The notes beneath the pieces were generated by a model. That model saw nothing but the letters and a program-made list of their open reading frames with translations, searched no databases and had not been told where the DNA came from. A program made the position numbers and the translations under genes. This document shows positions 28,125 to 36,735 of a stretch of 64,000 nucleotides of DNA, one piece after another. How positions within the stretch are numbered: position 1 is the stretch's first letter; each line of letters begins with the position of its first letter. The DNA is from Fischerella muscicola PCC 7414. Lineage in GTDB: Bacteria; Cyanobacteriota; Cyanobacteriia; Cyanobacteriales; Nostocaceae. Location: assembly GCF_000317205.1 (NCBI RefSeq), contig NZ_AJLK01000167.1, forward strand, positions 19,517-83,516. The letters are read 5' to 3'.

Positions 28125-28260
28125 ACTAGTGGTCTGTTTCATTAGCTCTGAAAGGTAAAAAAACTAACCGCAAAGACGCCAAGTACGCCAAGATGAAGAG
28201 GACAAAAGGGTAATTCATTCAATTATGTAACCCCTCAAAATTAATGATACAGACTGTTAG
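28125..28260 (+). repeat. MITE-like element, copy 2
   Basis: 136 bp with terminal inverted repeats: TAGTGGTCTGTTTCATTA on the left and, on the opposite strand, TAACAGTCTGTATCATTA on the right (15 of 18 match). Interior ACTAACCGCAAAGACGCCAA and GTACGCCAAGATGAAGAG is like the copy at 2331-2463. It begins 26 bp after the SDR gene. Confidence 0.65.
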
Positions 28261-28285
28261 AGACTTGTACCCTCCGATTTTCCGG

Positions 28286-29554
28286 TCAATCCCTCGCAAT
28301 CCTGATGAATGGAATAATTTTCTGAGCAGGATCACTAGCTATTTGTACCCAAACACTCATCAATCCTGATTCACTATCAAATTTGAACTCGGGTCTGTTG
28401 AGTGTATAGCCTAGCTGTTCTATATTTTGCGAGTGTTCGTTGAGGTCTTTTGCTGTGATTAAACGTCTATTTCTATCAATGTGAAAATATAGAGTTGCTT
28501 GCCACTGCTCGTATTCATTGTGAGCGCGGTCTAAAATAATTCCTAACTGTTCAAAATAACCAATAATAATATTTGCTAACCATTGATCGTCGCGAGTCGG
28601 TGTAGACCAATACTGAGGACGTTTGAGAGCTTTGATTTCCTCTTCTTTTTGCGCTAGCCGCTCCATAGCCTTTTCTAACTCTGCAATCACGTTTTTTATA
28701 TATTGCTCATCCTTAGCGGCTAATCGCTCCGATTCTTCTAGTTTTGCTAAGACGTGGGCATAACTAGGCTTTTGATTTCCGATTTTAGCTAACCCGCTTT
28801 TGGCTTGTTCCTGATTGACTGTATTGTAGAATTTCAAGCGATCGCTAATAGTTAATGTTCTGATAAATTTAACTTTCAAAGATGCCAATTCTTCGTGAAT
28901 TTGACTGTAAATTTCAATAGTATCATTCACAAAACCAAGATTTTCATTGCGTTCAATTTGTGTAATCAAGTTTTTGTAGTTAATAGATTTACTGTCAAGC
29001 TCACTCTTAAATTTATTTAATCTGGTGATAATTCTTTCATCCTTAATTTGCCTAAGTTTGGCATCTATTGATTTTTTTAGCTTTTCAATACACTCTTCTA
29101 TATGGGTATTTAAAATTTCTTTGATGTTGAATAAAAACTTGTCTATAACAGCATCGGCAAATAACTTTTCTTCTTCTGCTTTACCTTGATAAACTTCTAA
29201 CTCAGCCTTGAGATTGGCAACTGTATCTAACAATTTCTTGTTAACTGATTGCTCTAGCCGTAATCGGTTCTCAATTCCGAGTTTGGTCTCTACTTCCTTG
29301 GTTAATTGAGCAATTTTCTCATCTTTGGGTTTAATAAAAGCTTCTATCTGATTATTGGCATTGTCTTCATACAGATGATAACTGGCTTCATTGACTATTC
29401 CGATCGCAGCACTGCTTACAGCCACAATCCAAGCAAGTGTTTTTGCATTCGGATTTTCGCTTTTGACAGCCGTTACAGCAGCTAAGAAGGTTAAACAACC
29501 TGCGATCGCGTTAATGACATTCCTGGGCTGTCTTAAAGAGATTTTATGTGTCAT
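28286..29554 (-). CDS. Membrane-anchored coiled-coil protein, function unknown
   Basis: 422 aa. Two hydrophobic segments near the N-terminus (about residues 14-31 and 40-57), then long Lys/Glu-rich coiled coil to about residue 315 (for example KPKDEKIAQLTKEVE and LEKAMERLAQKEEEIKALK), then a compact C-terminal domain with aromatic residues (QYWSTPTRDDQWLANIIIGY, LYFHIDRNRRL). I do not recognise the family. It is on the same strand as the two proteins upstream (30165-31399) with an 600-bp gap, and may belong to the same plasmid-like module. Confidence 0.8.
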   Translation of the reverse strand: MTHKISLRQPRNVINAIAGCLTFLAAVTAVKSENPNAKTLAWIVAVSSAAIGIVNEASYHLYEDNANNQIEAFIKPKDEKIAQLTKEVETKLGIENRLRLEQSVNKKLLDTVANLKAELEVYQGKAEEEKLFADAVIDKFLFNIKEILNTHIEECIEKLKKSIDAKLRQIKDERIITRLNKFKSELDSKSINYKNLITQIERNENLGFVNDTIEIYSQIHEELASLKVKFIRTLTISDRLKFYNTVNQEQAKSGLAKIGNQKPSYAHVLAKLEESERLAAKDEQYIKNVIAELEKAMERLAQKEEEIKALKRPQYWSTPTRDDQWLANIIIGYFEQLGIILDRAHNEYEQWQATLYFHIDRNRRLITAKDLNEHSQNIEQLGYTLNRPEFKFDSESGLMSVWVQIASDPAQKIIPFIRIARD

Positions 29555-30164
29555 AATAATATCCTTAATCTCCTGTTTCGCCTATCAACCAAACAGCTTG
29601 AAACGGATCGTAGATAAATAAATACTTATTACTTATGTGTATAGAAATACTTAACTACCGGACATTTTGCACCTGTTTTTAAATTTGTCTGCAAGGATTT
29701 TCTCCTAAAAAATCAAATTATACTCTATAAAATCCTAAACGATAGTTATTGAAGTTGTTTGAGGGGAATTGCCCCTCCATCCACCATGAGGGAATAATTA
29801 TCCAGCGATCGCTCATCAAAACTTTCTGTAGAAGTCGGCAAAAGATCAAAACACAAAGGGATAGAATCTTTCAACTATGCACCAGACAACGTCAACACTA
29901 GCCATAACTGCGTGATCTAAGGTTGCGTTGGCAAAGTAGATAGTATTGGTAGATCAGTCTAATTCTCTAAAACTCTCCACTTCCAATGACGACAATAGTT
30001 ATACCTTAAATCGGATTTTAGATTGTGAAACATTTGCTGGATAAGCTTTGTAGCTATCCATCTGTCGCAATCATTTTTCCAATTGGTAGTTACTATAAGT
30101 AATGAATACTAATGCTCCTGAGCATAAATTCTCGGCATTACATTCATCGGTCTACCATCGCTCA
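29555..30164. other. About 600-bp spacer, mostly featureless
   Basis: A/T-rich. A small hairpin GAGGGG-AATTG-CCCCTC is at 29761-29777. It should contain the promoter of the coiled-coil gene near 29560-29650. No gene was seen. Confidence 0.5.
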
Positions 30165-30392
30165 TCAAATGGGCGATTGAGCTACTTGTAGGCAGCATTC
30201 TAGAACTTGTCTATACCTTTGCATCTCGCAGTCATTCGATTTTAGATTTTGGATTTTGGATTTTGGATTGACTCCACAAATTTTTCTGGGACGGCGCCCC
30301 ATACTCGCCCGCTGCTTTGCAGTCCACACCTGGGCTTGTACCATCAAAGAAGCATTGGTCAACGAGCGAAACTTTGATACAGGTTTTTTCAC
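30165..30392 (-). CDS. Small basic protein, translationally coupled (uncertain)
   Basis: 75 codons from GTG at 30392. The GTG overlaps the TGA of the upstream 336-aa gene (GTGA), a classical coupling arrangement and the main reason to accept it. The first about 40 residues are basic and protein-like (LTNASLMVQAQVWTAKQRAS, then MGRRPRKI). The rest (NPKSKIQNLKS onward) is read from a dispersed A/T-rich repeat made of TTGGATTTT units, so the true C-terminus may have been replaced by a repeat insertion. No family recognised. Confidence 0.4.
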   Translation of the reverse strand: MKKPVSKFRSLTNASLMVQAQVWTAKQRASMGRRPRKICGVNPKSKIQNLKSNDCEMQRYRQVLECCLQVAQSPI

Positions 30393-31399
30393 AACTCTAG
30401 TTTTTTCTTTAAAATTGGTTTTTGCTGAGGATGGCTGCGATCAAAATTATCCTTTTTAGGTTTAGGTGCTTGCTGTACTCTGGGCTTATCTTTCTTAGAT
30501 GCTTGCTGAACTGTAGCTTTATCTTTTTTGGATGCTTTGAGAAATCTGGGTGGAGTTTCTTGGGGTGGAGCTAATAGTGCTACAAAACCGAAGACATCAC
30601 GCCCAGGCAGAAATTTCGCCTTGAGGGTGACAAATGCCGGTTGGCCTTGGTCTTCTTTGGCGGCTTTGGGATTAAATCTAAAGGGTCTGACTGGCGCATC
30701 TTTCCAAAGCAAAGGTAAATGGCTAGCCTTCATAAATTTTACCTTTTGGGCAGGTTCGGCTTGCTTAATATATTCCAGTCTTTCGTGAGTAAAGTTGCGG
30801 AACACAGAGATACAAGGAGTAGAGCAAACAGGAATAAACTGCCATAGTCCTGAGAATTTAAACTCTAGGTCTAGTAGCTCTCCTGAAACTGCCTCTTCAA
30901 CTCGCCCTCGGTCAAAGCCAACTAGCTGAAAAGCGATGCGATGCGGTTGCTCTTTGCGTGGAAAATGAATTGCTTTTGGATAAACAACCAGACGTTGATT
31001 ACGGTTGCCAGTTGCTTCTATTTCTTTTTGGAGAGCTTCAAATACTTTGCGTTTGCGGGGAACATAGAAAAGTGGGTATTGACAGCGACCGATAGTTACA
31101 GTGCTTTTACCATCCTCATTTATGTTGACCTCCCCAGTAATAATCCCAACAGCCTGAAATATCGCTCCGGAATCTTCAATCTCTATTTGTGACTCAGTAT
31201 CCTGATTAACCTGCTCGTCCTCAGATAGGCTTTGCAGCAAAGAAGCAGCCTCATCCGAAGCTGGGGAAGTTTGTAGAGATTGGTCTGGAGAAGTTAGGGA
31301 AGTTTTTTCCTCTTCCCCTGCTTGCCCAAAATCCACCGAGGATTGCAACTCAGTATTAATAGGCTCATTAGGGTTAGGTTCGGCAAATGCCATAGCCAT
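30389..31399 (-). CDS. Conserved-looking cyanobacterial protein with Lys-rich repeats at the C-terminus
   Basis: 336 aa. Residues 1-75 are acidic and low complexity (Glu/Ser/Asp), 78-290 form a globular part (AIFQAVGIITGEVN, QYPLFYVPRKRK, VVYPKAIHFPRKEQPHRI) with alternating strands suggestive of a small beta-barrel, and the tail holds repeats KASKKDKATVQQ / KASKKDKPRVQQ / KPKKDNFDR, likely to bind nucleic acid or acidic partners. Function unknown. It is divergent from the ribbon-helix-helix-like gene at 31539 with the iteron-like sites between, a layout seen in plasmid maintenance regions; that link is inference. Confidence 0.75.
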   Translation of the reverse strand: MAMAFAEPNPNEPINTELQSSVDFGQAGEEEKTSLTSPDQSLQTSPASDEAASLLQSLSEDEQVNQDTESQIEIEDSGAIFQAVGIITGEVNINEDGKSTVTIGRCQYPLFYVPRKRKVFEALQKEIEATGNRNQRLVVYPKAIHFPRKEQPHRIAFQLVGFDRGRVEEAVSGELLDLEFKFSGLWQFIPVCSTPCISVFRNFTHERLEYIKQAEPAQKVKFMKASHLPLLWKDAPVRPFRFNPKAAKEDQGQPAFVTLKAKFLPGRDVFGFVALLAPPQETPPRFLKASKKDKATVQQASKKDKPRVQQAPKPKKDNFDRSHPQQKPILKKKLEL

Positions 31400-31440
31400 A
31401 ATTGTTGTTCTTTTTTGAAATCGCTAATTATTCTATTTTA

Positions 31441-31537
31441 TTGTCTACAAATTGTCTACAACACTGTAAACAAAAACGTAGACATTTTGTAGACAAGACT
31501 TTACTATGTATACAATTACGTATACATAAGTCTACAG
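31441..31537. promoter_or_regulatory. Cluster of TGTCTAC iteron-like sites in a divergent promoter region
   Basis: Two direct copies of TTGTCTACAA (31441-31450 and 31452-31461), one inverted exact copy TTGTAGACAA (31487-31496), plus partial sites GTAGACA (31478-31484) and AGTCTACAG just before the ATG at 31539. An ACGTATAC/GTATAC palindrome (31505-31526) lies between. More TCTAC/GTAGA words continue inside the 31539 gene. The pattern fits operator or partition-site (iteron) DNA bound by the ribbon-helix-helix-like product. Confidence 0.6.
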
Positions 31538-31538
31538 A

Positions 31539-31859
31539 ATGGCTAGTAAAGTAATCTCGTTTCGGCTAAGTGAACTCGAAATTCAAGCATTGTCAGCGTT
31601 GCAAATTACCGAGGATGAGTCACTAAACCAAACTGCGGCTAGGTTGCTCAGGAGTATTCTGGGCACGTCTACAACTGCGTCTACAGTGTCTACGAGTGTA
31701 GATATCAGAGAGATAGTTAGACAGGAAGTAGAAGCGGTAGCTTTATCTACACCATCTACATTCGTAGACATTAGAGAGATGGTGAGACAGGAAGTAGAAG
31801 CGGCGATCTCCCAGGTCAAAGGTGAGGTGGATAAGCGATTGGGGGAATTAGCCGCCTGA
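31539..31859 (+). CDS. Ribbon-helix-helix-like DNA-binding protein with internal duplication
   Basis: 106 aa. N-terminal VISFRLSELEIQALSALQI followed by SLNQTAARLLRSIL resembles a ribbon-helix-helix strand plus two helices (Arc/CopG style). The C-terminal half is a two-unit repeat: VDIREIVRQEVEAVALSTPS and VDIREMVRQEVEAAISQ, probably an oligomerising coiled coil; the DNA is duplicated too, including the TCTAC words. Likely an autoregulator binding the site cluster just upstream, or a partition adaptor. It is 66 bp after those sites; no operon partner downstream. Confidence 0.7.
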   Translation: MASKVISFRLSELEIQALSALQITEDESLNQTAARLLRSILGTSTTASTVSTSVDIREIVRQEVEAVALSTPSTFVDIREMVRQEVEAAISQVKGEVDKRLGELAA

Positions 31860-31994
31860 GAGAACAGGCTGAATCTCCCAGGCTAAAATCTAAGCCAAAT
31901 GTTTGAGGCAGGGCGCGATCGCACTGCTGAAATGGATTAAATATTACAATTTATTGCAATTTCTGCTGATAAGCTATTAAGTCAAAGTCATTTG

Positions 31995-32192
31995 ATGACA
32001 CCCGAGCAACAGGAACGTCTGATCCAAAACATCGTGGGCAGTTTGAGTCAAGCACGACATGAAATTCAGATACGCCAACTCTGCCATTTCTTCCGCGCTG
32101 ATGTGAATTACGGTCATCATGTAGCAGAAGGCTTAGGAATTGCGATCGATCCATCGATGATACCAACGTCTGCTCAACCGGTCGGGGCATAA
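31995..32192 (+). pseudogene. Catalase remnant (C-terminal end only)
   Basis: The reading frame TPEQQERLIQNIVGSLSQ, then RQLCHFFRADVNYGHHVAEG and LGIAID, is the C-terminal end of clade-type heme catalases (catalase immune-responsive region). The frame is open only back to a stop at 31938-31940, and the residues before TPEQQ do not look like catalase. The heme and catalytic parts (several hundred residues) are absent. It is a 3' remnant with no independent function expected. Confidence 0.75.
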
Positions 32193-32203
32193 TATCATGC
32201 CAG

Positions 32204-32233
32204 ATCCCCGACTTTTTTAAAAAAGTCGGGGAT
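32204..32233. repeat. Palindromic repeat family, copy 3
   Basis: ATCCCCGACTTTTTT followed by its exact complement, 30 nt. It lies between the catalase remnant (+) and the histidine kinase (-), again at a convergent position. Confidence 0.85.
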
Positions 32234-32268
32234 TAAAAACTAATTCACATTAGGCATAATTTGACTAT

Positions 32269-35200
32269 CTACTGGTTTTTTATAGTTGTCCCCTGACGAA
32301 TCGGCAACTCAATCACAAACTCTGTGCCTTTACCAAGTTCAGATTGGCAGTAGATTTTGCCGTTGTGTTTCTCTGTGACAATCTGGTAGCTGATAGAAAG
32401 CCCTAAGCCTGTGCCTTTACCAACAGCTTTGGTGGTAAAAAATGGATCAAACAACCGAGACAGTACCTTTTCATCCATGCCAAGTCCGTTGTCGGCAATC
32501 CGAATGTCAATCCAGTCTTTATTGAGTAGGGAGGTAGAAATTCGGATTTTGCCGGGGTTGGCTGCAATCACTTCGGGAGTAGTTTGGAGATTTCGCTCTT
32601 CTAAGGCATCAATGGCATTAGAGAGCAAATTCATAAATACCTGATTTAACTGACCAGGGTAGCATTCTATCAAAGGTAATGTATCATAATCTTTGGTCAC
32701 ATGAATGGTGGGGCTATCGGTTGAGGGTTTCAAGCGATGTTGCAAAATCATCAACGTACTGTCGATACCTTCATGAATATTTGCTGGTTTGAAGTCAGCT
32801 TCATCTAGACGTGAGAAGTTCCGCAAAGAAGTGACAATTTCGCAAATGCGCTCAGTGCCGACCTTCATCGACTGGAATAATTTAGGTAAGTCGTCGAATA
32901 AAAATTCTATTTCGGCTTTCTTGAAAAACTCCTGTATCTCCGGTGCGGCATTGGGATGATAATGTTGATAAAGTTCCACACAGCGGAGTAAATCTTGTGT
33001 GTATTGGTGAGCGTGTTCCAAATTGCCATGAATGAAATTAATCGGGTTATTAATTTCGTGGGCAACCCCCGCCACTAGTTGTCCCAAACTTGCCATTTTT
33101 TCCGCATGGATAATTTGCATTTGGGCAGTACGTAACTCATTGAGTGCCTGTGCCAGTTGATTTGCTTCCTTACGGGTTTGACCCAGCAAACTGGATTGTT
33201 GGAACAAGTTGGCTTGACGTAGCGCTACACTGAGTTGAGCCGCCACTTGGGTAACAAATTCCAATTCAGCTTCTTCCCAATGACGCGGATGGGTACATTG
33301 GTGAATGCACAACAAACCCCACAGTTCGTCACCTTCCATCAGTGGCACAACAATCTGTGCTTTGACTTGGAATCGTTCAATGACATCCAGATGAGGCACT
33401 TTAGAGCCAACGCTGTTGATATCAGAGATTACTTGTACTTGTCCTTGGCGATATTGCGGTGCGAAATGGTCGCCGAAGCAATAGTCTTGCACCTTGACAG
33501 TGAGGGCAGAATTAAACTGGGGTAGCACGTCTTCAGCAATAAATTCACCGCTACAAAAACCGACATCAGGGTCAAAGCGGAAGATGCCGACTCGATCTGC
33601 TGTTAGCGATCGCCGCACTTCCTGTACTGTGGTATTCAAGATTGTCTCCAAATCCAACGATTCCCGAATTTTGACGACGAGATCAAATAAAATCCGGCGC
33701 TGTTCAGCCGATTGATGCAGTTCATCAGCGCGAGTTTGGATTTGGGTCATCATTTGGGAACTTTGCAGTGCTACTCCCAGTTGGCTGGCAACCTGACCCA
33801 AAAATTCTACTTCCACACTATCCCATTGGCGTGGTGCAGAATGTTGATAGGCAGCCAGTAATCCCCACAGATTCCGTCCCACAAAAATAGGGGTCAATAC
33901 ATAGGCACGAATCTTAAACTGTTCCAAAATATCTAGGTGACAGCGCGAGTGTCCGACTTGGTAAATATCTTCTACAGCAAAATTTTCGTTGTTGCGGTAG
34001 CGTCCGCCTTTGGTTTCTTGCAGGTAGGTATCTTCCCAAACAAGATTTTTGCCAAAGGGATTGATGCTGTCCCACTGGGCTTCTACCATACCGAAATGAC
34101 TGACAAATTCGCCACTCCAGTCTGGATTAAAGCGATAAACCCCAACCCGTTCAACTCGCAGCAATTTGCACACTTCTTGGCAAGTGGTTTTGAGGATTAA
34201 ATCAATATCTAGGGAGGAGCGGATTTTCCCCACCACTTCCGTCAGTGCCCGTTGCCGGGCGATCGCATCTTGTAAGGCACAAGCCTGTTGTTTCGATTGA
34301 GCCAAATTTTCGGCTTGCTGAATCGCAACTCCCAATTGCGCCCCTACTTGCCCAAGGAACTCAACTTCATAATTTGCCCATTGGCGCGGCCCAGAGTGTT
34401 GATAGGCTGCTATCAATCCCCACAGTTTTGGCCCGATGAAGATGGGCGCTAAAACATAGGCCCGAATCTTGAATTGCTCAAGAATATCAATGTGACAGCG
34501 TGAGTGACCAACCAGGTAAATGTCGTTGACGACAAAACTTTCATTATTACGGTAGCGCCCACCTTTGGTTTCTTGGAGATAGGTATCTTCCCAAACCAGA
34601 TTTTTGCCAAATGGGTTGATTCTATCCCATTGTGCCTCCACCATGCCGAATTGACTCACAAATTCACCGCTCCAGTCTTCATTGAAGCGATAAATTGCTG
34701 CCCGTTCTAGCTTCAGGAGTTTGCAGAGTTCTTGACAGGTGGTATCTAGAATAATTTCGGTGTTCACAGAAGAGCGAATATTCCCCACCACTTCCGTCAA
34801 AGCACGTTGCCTGGCAATTGCATCTTGCAGTTCTGCTGTGCGTTGTTTGGTTTGGTCTAGAATTTCTGCCTGCTGCATTGCCACACCAAGATAGCTTGCG
34901 GCTTGGGCGATGAATTCGACTTCGTGAGAATACCATTGTCGAGGAGCAGAGTGTTGATAAGCTGCCAGCAAACCCCACAGTTTTGCACCAATAAAAATAG
35001 GTGCGATCGCATAGGCCTGAATCTGAAACTGTTCTAACACCTCAACATGACAACGAGCGTGTCCGGCGTCGTAAATATCAGCCACAGCAAACGGCTCGTT
35101 TTTGCGATATCGCCCTCCCTGAGTTTCTTGCAAATGGGAATCTTGCCACACCAAGTCCTGTCCAAAGGCAGTTAGTGTATCCCAGGGTGGTTCTGCAAAG

Positions 35201-35445
35201 CCAAAACTATTGATAAAATTTCCGCTCCAATCGGGGTTGAAGCGATAGATTGCAACTCGCTCAATCTTCAATTGCCGACAAATATCTTGACAAGAAGTCG
35301 AACACAGGGATTCTAGGTTTACAGATGCACGAATTTTAGCCAGAATTCTCGCCAAAATTTTTTGATACTGAACCGCTAGCTGTAGCTGGTTGTGACACTC
35401 TTGCTGGTCTGAAGGGCTTGCAGTTTCATAACCGTTTTTTATCAT
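32269..35445 (-). CDS. Multi-GAF (cyanobacteriochrome-type) sensor histidine kinase
   Basis: 1058 aa. Four GAF domains of about 185 residues each, then a HisKA/HATPase kinase. GAF1-3 carry the bilin-lyase-type Cys-His of red/green cyanobacteriochromes: Cys132 in GHARCHVEVLEQF, Cys317 in GHSRCHIDILEQF, Cys502 in GHSRCHLDILEQF, with the flanking LQET(Q/K)GGRYR and LWGLLAAYQHS typical of that lineage. GAF4 has a DXCF-like motif (DYCF, Cys656) but Pro684-His where Cys-His is expected. The H-box is VAGVAHEINNP (His796); the ATPase has N, G1 and G2 boxes (LLSNAIDAL, DNGLGMD, GTGLGLSI). No membrane segment, so it is a soluble light sensor candidate. The cognate regulator is unknown; a lone receiver lies at 35915. 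Confidence 0.92.
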   Translation of the reverse strand: MIKNGYETASPSDQQECHNQLQLAVQYQKILARILAKIRASVNLESLCSTSCQDICRQLKIERVAIYRFNPDWSGNFINSFGFAEPPWDTLTAFGQDLVWQDSHLQETQGGRYRKNEPFAVADIYDAGHARCHVEVLEQFQIQAYAIAPIFIGAKLWGLLAAYQHSAPRQWYSHEVEFIAQAASYLGVAMQQAEILDQTKQRTAELQDAIARQRALTEVVGNIRSSVNTEIILDTTCQELCKLLKLERAAIYRFNEDWSGEFVSQFGMVEAQWDRINPFGKNLVWEDTYLQETKGGRYRNNESFVVNDIYLVGHSRCHIDILEQFKIRAYVLAPIFIGPKLWGLIAAYQHSGPRQWANYEVEFLGQVGAQLGVAIQQAENLAQSKQQACALQDAIARQRALTEVVGKIRSSLDIDLILKTTCQEVCKLLRVERVGVYRFNPDWSGEFVSHFGMVEAQWDSINPFGKNLVWEDTYLQETKGGRYRNNENFAVEDIYQVGHSRCHLDILEQFKIRAYVLTPIFVGRNLWGLLAAYQHSAPRQWDSVEVEFLGQVASQLGVALQSSQMMTQIQTRADELHQSAEQRRILFDLVVKIRESLDLETILNTTVQEVRRSLTADRVGIFRFDPDVGFCSGEFIAEDVLPQFNSALTVKVQDYCFGDHFAPQYRQGQVQVISDINSVGSKVPHLDVIERFQVKAQIVVPLMEGDELWGLLCIHQCTHPRHWEEAELEFVTQVAAQLSVALRQANLFQQSSLLGQTRKEANQLAQALNELRTAQMQIIHAEKMASLGQLVAGVAHEINNPINFIHGNLEHAHQYTQDLLRCVELYQHYHPNAAPEIQEFFKKAEIEFLFDDLPKLFQSMKVGTERICEIVTSLRNFSRLDEADFKPANIHEGIDSTLMILQHRLKPSTDSPTIHVTKDYDTLPLIECYPGQLNQVFMNLLSNAIDALEERNLQTTPEVIAANPGKIRISTSLLNKDWIDIRIADNGLGMDEKVLSRLFDPFFTTKAVGKGTGLGLSISYQIVTEKHNGKIYCQSELGKGTEFVIELPIRQGTTIKNQ

Positions 35446-35575
35446 AAGGTTTAAGGGAAATAAAGTACCTATTTTCAGTGTTCCCTTATTTACTTTTCAA
35501 ATAACGGTTTGAAAAAAAGCGATCGCATCTACAACTGCAAGGTAATCTCAAGTTTTGAATTACACCAAATAAAAC

Positions 35576-35818
35576 CTAAACTTGCTCTGTATCTTGATAA
35601 AGTACTTCAAATTCATCTTGGGGTAATGATACTATAATAGACTCCGAAGTATAATCTACTCGAATCAGCCAGCGTCCTGTTGGGCGGCCATTTGAAAGTA
35701 ATTCTTCACCACAAACTACTCCCAATTTTCCTGCTACATATGATGGATGCAGAACAAGGACTTTTTGTGTTATCAATGGTTGTCGAGACTTTAGCATTAC
35801 CTCAATTTCCTCATCCAC
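35576..35818 (-). CDS. Small protein of unknown function
   Basis: 80 aa with a good hydrophobic/charged alternation (VLVLHPSYVAGKLGVVCGEE, RWLIRVDYTSESIIVSLPQD), suggesting a small beta-barrel. Ordinary codon use. It lies between two signalling genes on the same strand, 96 bp after the receiver at 35915. No family recognised. Confidence 0.6.
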   Translation of the reverse strand: MDEEIEVMLKSRQPLITQKVLVLHPSYVAGKLGVVCGEELLSNGRPTGRWLIRVDYTSESIIVSLPQDEFEVLYQDTEQV

Positions 35819-35914
35819 ACTACGATACTAAAACTTATGCATCTTGATCATAAAATTTATTCAAAATAGCTGCAAAGCTTTATTGTCTGAATTTTAGTCC
35901 GAATAAATAAATCA

Positions 35915-36337
35915 TTATTTTAATTCTTTTTTTTCAGAAAGACTGGCAACTACTTTTACTAATCTATCCGGAGCAATAGGTTTGGTGAGATGTGTCTGAA
36001 AACCTGCATTGAGTATCAGGATATCTTCATCATCTCTCAAGGAACTAGTGACAGCAATAGCCGGAAGAAATCTACCGATTTCTTCACGGGAGCGAACCTT
36101 CTGTATTAATGAATAGCCATTGCCATCTGGTAAATTAATGCTGCTAATCAAGATATTTGGTTTCATATATTCAAGTGCTAAGAGTGCTTCGCTAATTGCT
36201 GTCACAACTATAACGCCTGCTCCAGCATCTTGCAGTACAAAAGCAAACAGTTCTGCTGTATCAGGCTCGTTCTCTACTAAAAGTATCTGTAAACCATTGA
36301 GTGTGTTAAATTCATTTGAGAGCATCAACCTGTCCAA
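35915..36337 (-). CDS. Stand-alone receiver-domain protein lacking the phospho-acceptor Asp
   Basis: 140 aa, receiver domain only. The acidic pair (ENEPD, residues 22-25) and the conserved Lys (LTKPI) are present, but the phosphorylation site reads ILISSINLPDGNGY, with Ser66 where the related receiver at 48820-49211 has Asp (ILISDIAMPDEDGY). Asp-phosphorylation is therefore not expected and it may act as a constitutive or competing adaptor. It is on the same strand as the four-GAF kinase gene and 470 bp upstream of it. Confidence 0.85.
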   Translation of the reverse strand: MDRLMLSNEFNTLNGLQILLVENEPDTAELFAFVLQDAGAGVIVVTAISEALLALEYMKPNILISSINLPDGNGYSLIQKVRSREEIGRFLPAIAVTSSLRDDEDILILNAGFQTHLTKPIAPDRLVKVVASLSEKKELK

Positions 36338-36735
36338 ATATTTCTGATAATAGTGTTTATAAAAGTTTTAACCAATTTGTTTTATGGTTGTTAAAATCAT
36401 AAAGTTACTTTTGATTAGTGAATAGCTAGTCAATGTGTTCCGTGATCTATAAATATATATTAACTAGCTAAAATCAAAGATTATCGTCAAAATAAAAACT
36501 ACGAATCTATCTGTATGATTATTAGGAAAGTTAATATTGTTAAATAATTCTGTAGCAGTAACTACAACGAATAAATTCTAATGAAATCAGAATTATTTAA
36601 GGCTCTCACGAGGATCTCTAAAAAGCATTTAGCGAATACAATTTGTCATTCTATCCCAAACAACGATCTAAACAAATTCTTCTGTAATCCGCTAGGTAGA
36701 GGGTATAAATTTTCCGGGCAAAATGTGAAATGGGA
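36338..36735. other. 398-bp A/T-rich spacer
   Basis: Between tmk (3' end) and the receiver gene. A/T-rich, no repeat family or hairpin of note seen. A 58-codon open frame at 36581-36757 runs into tmk antisense and is not believed. Confidence 0.5.
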
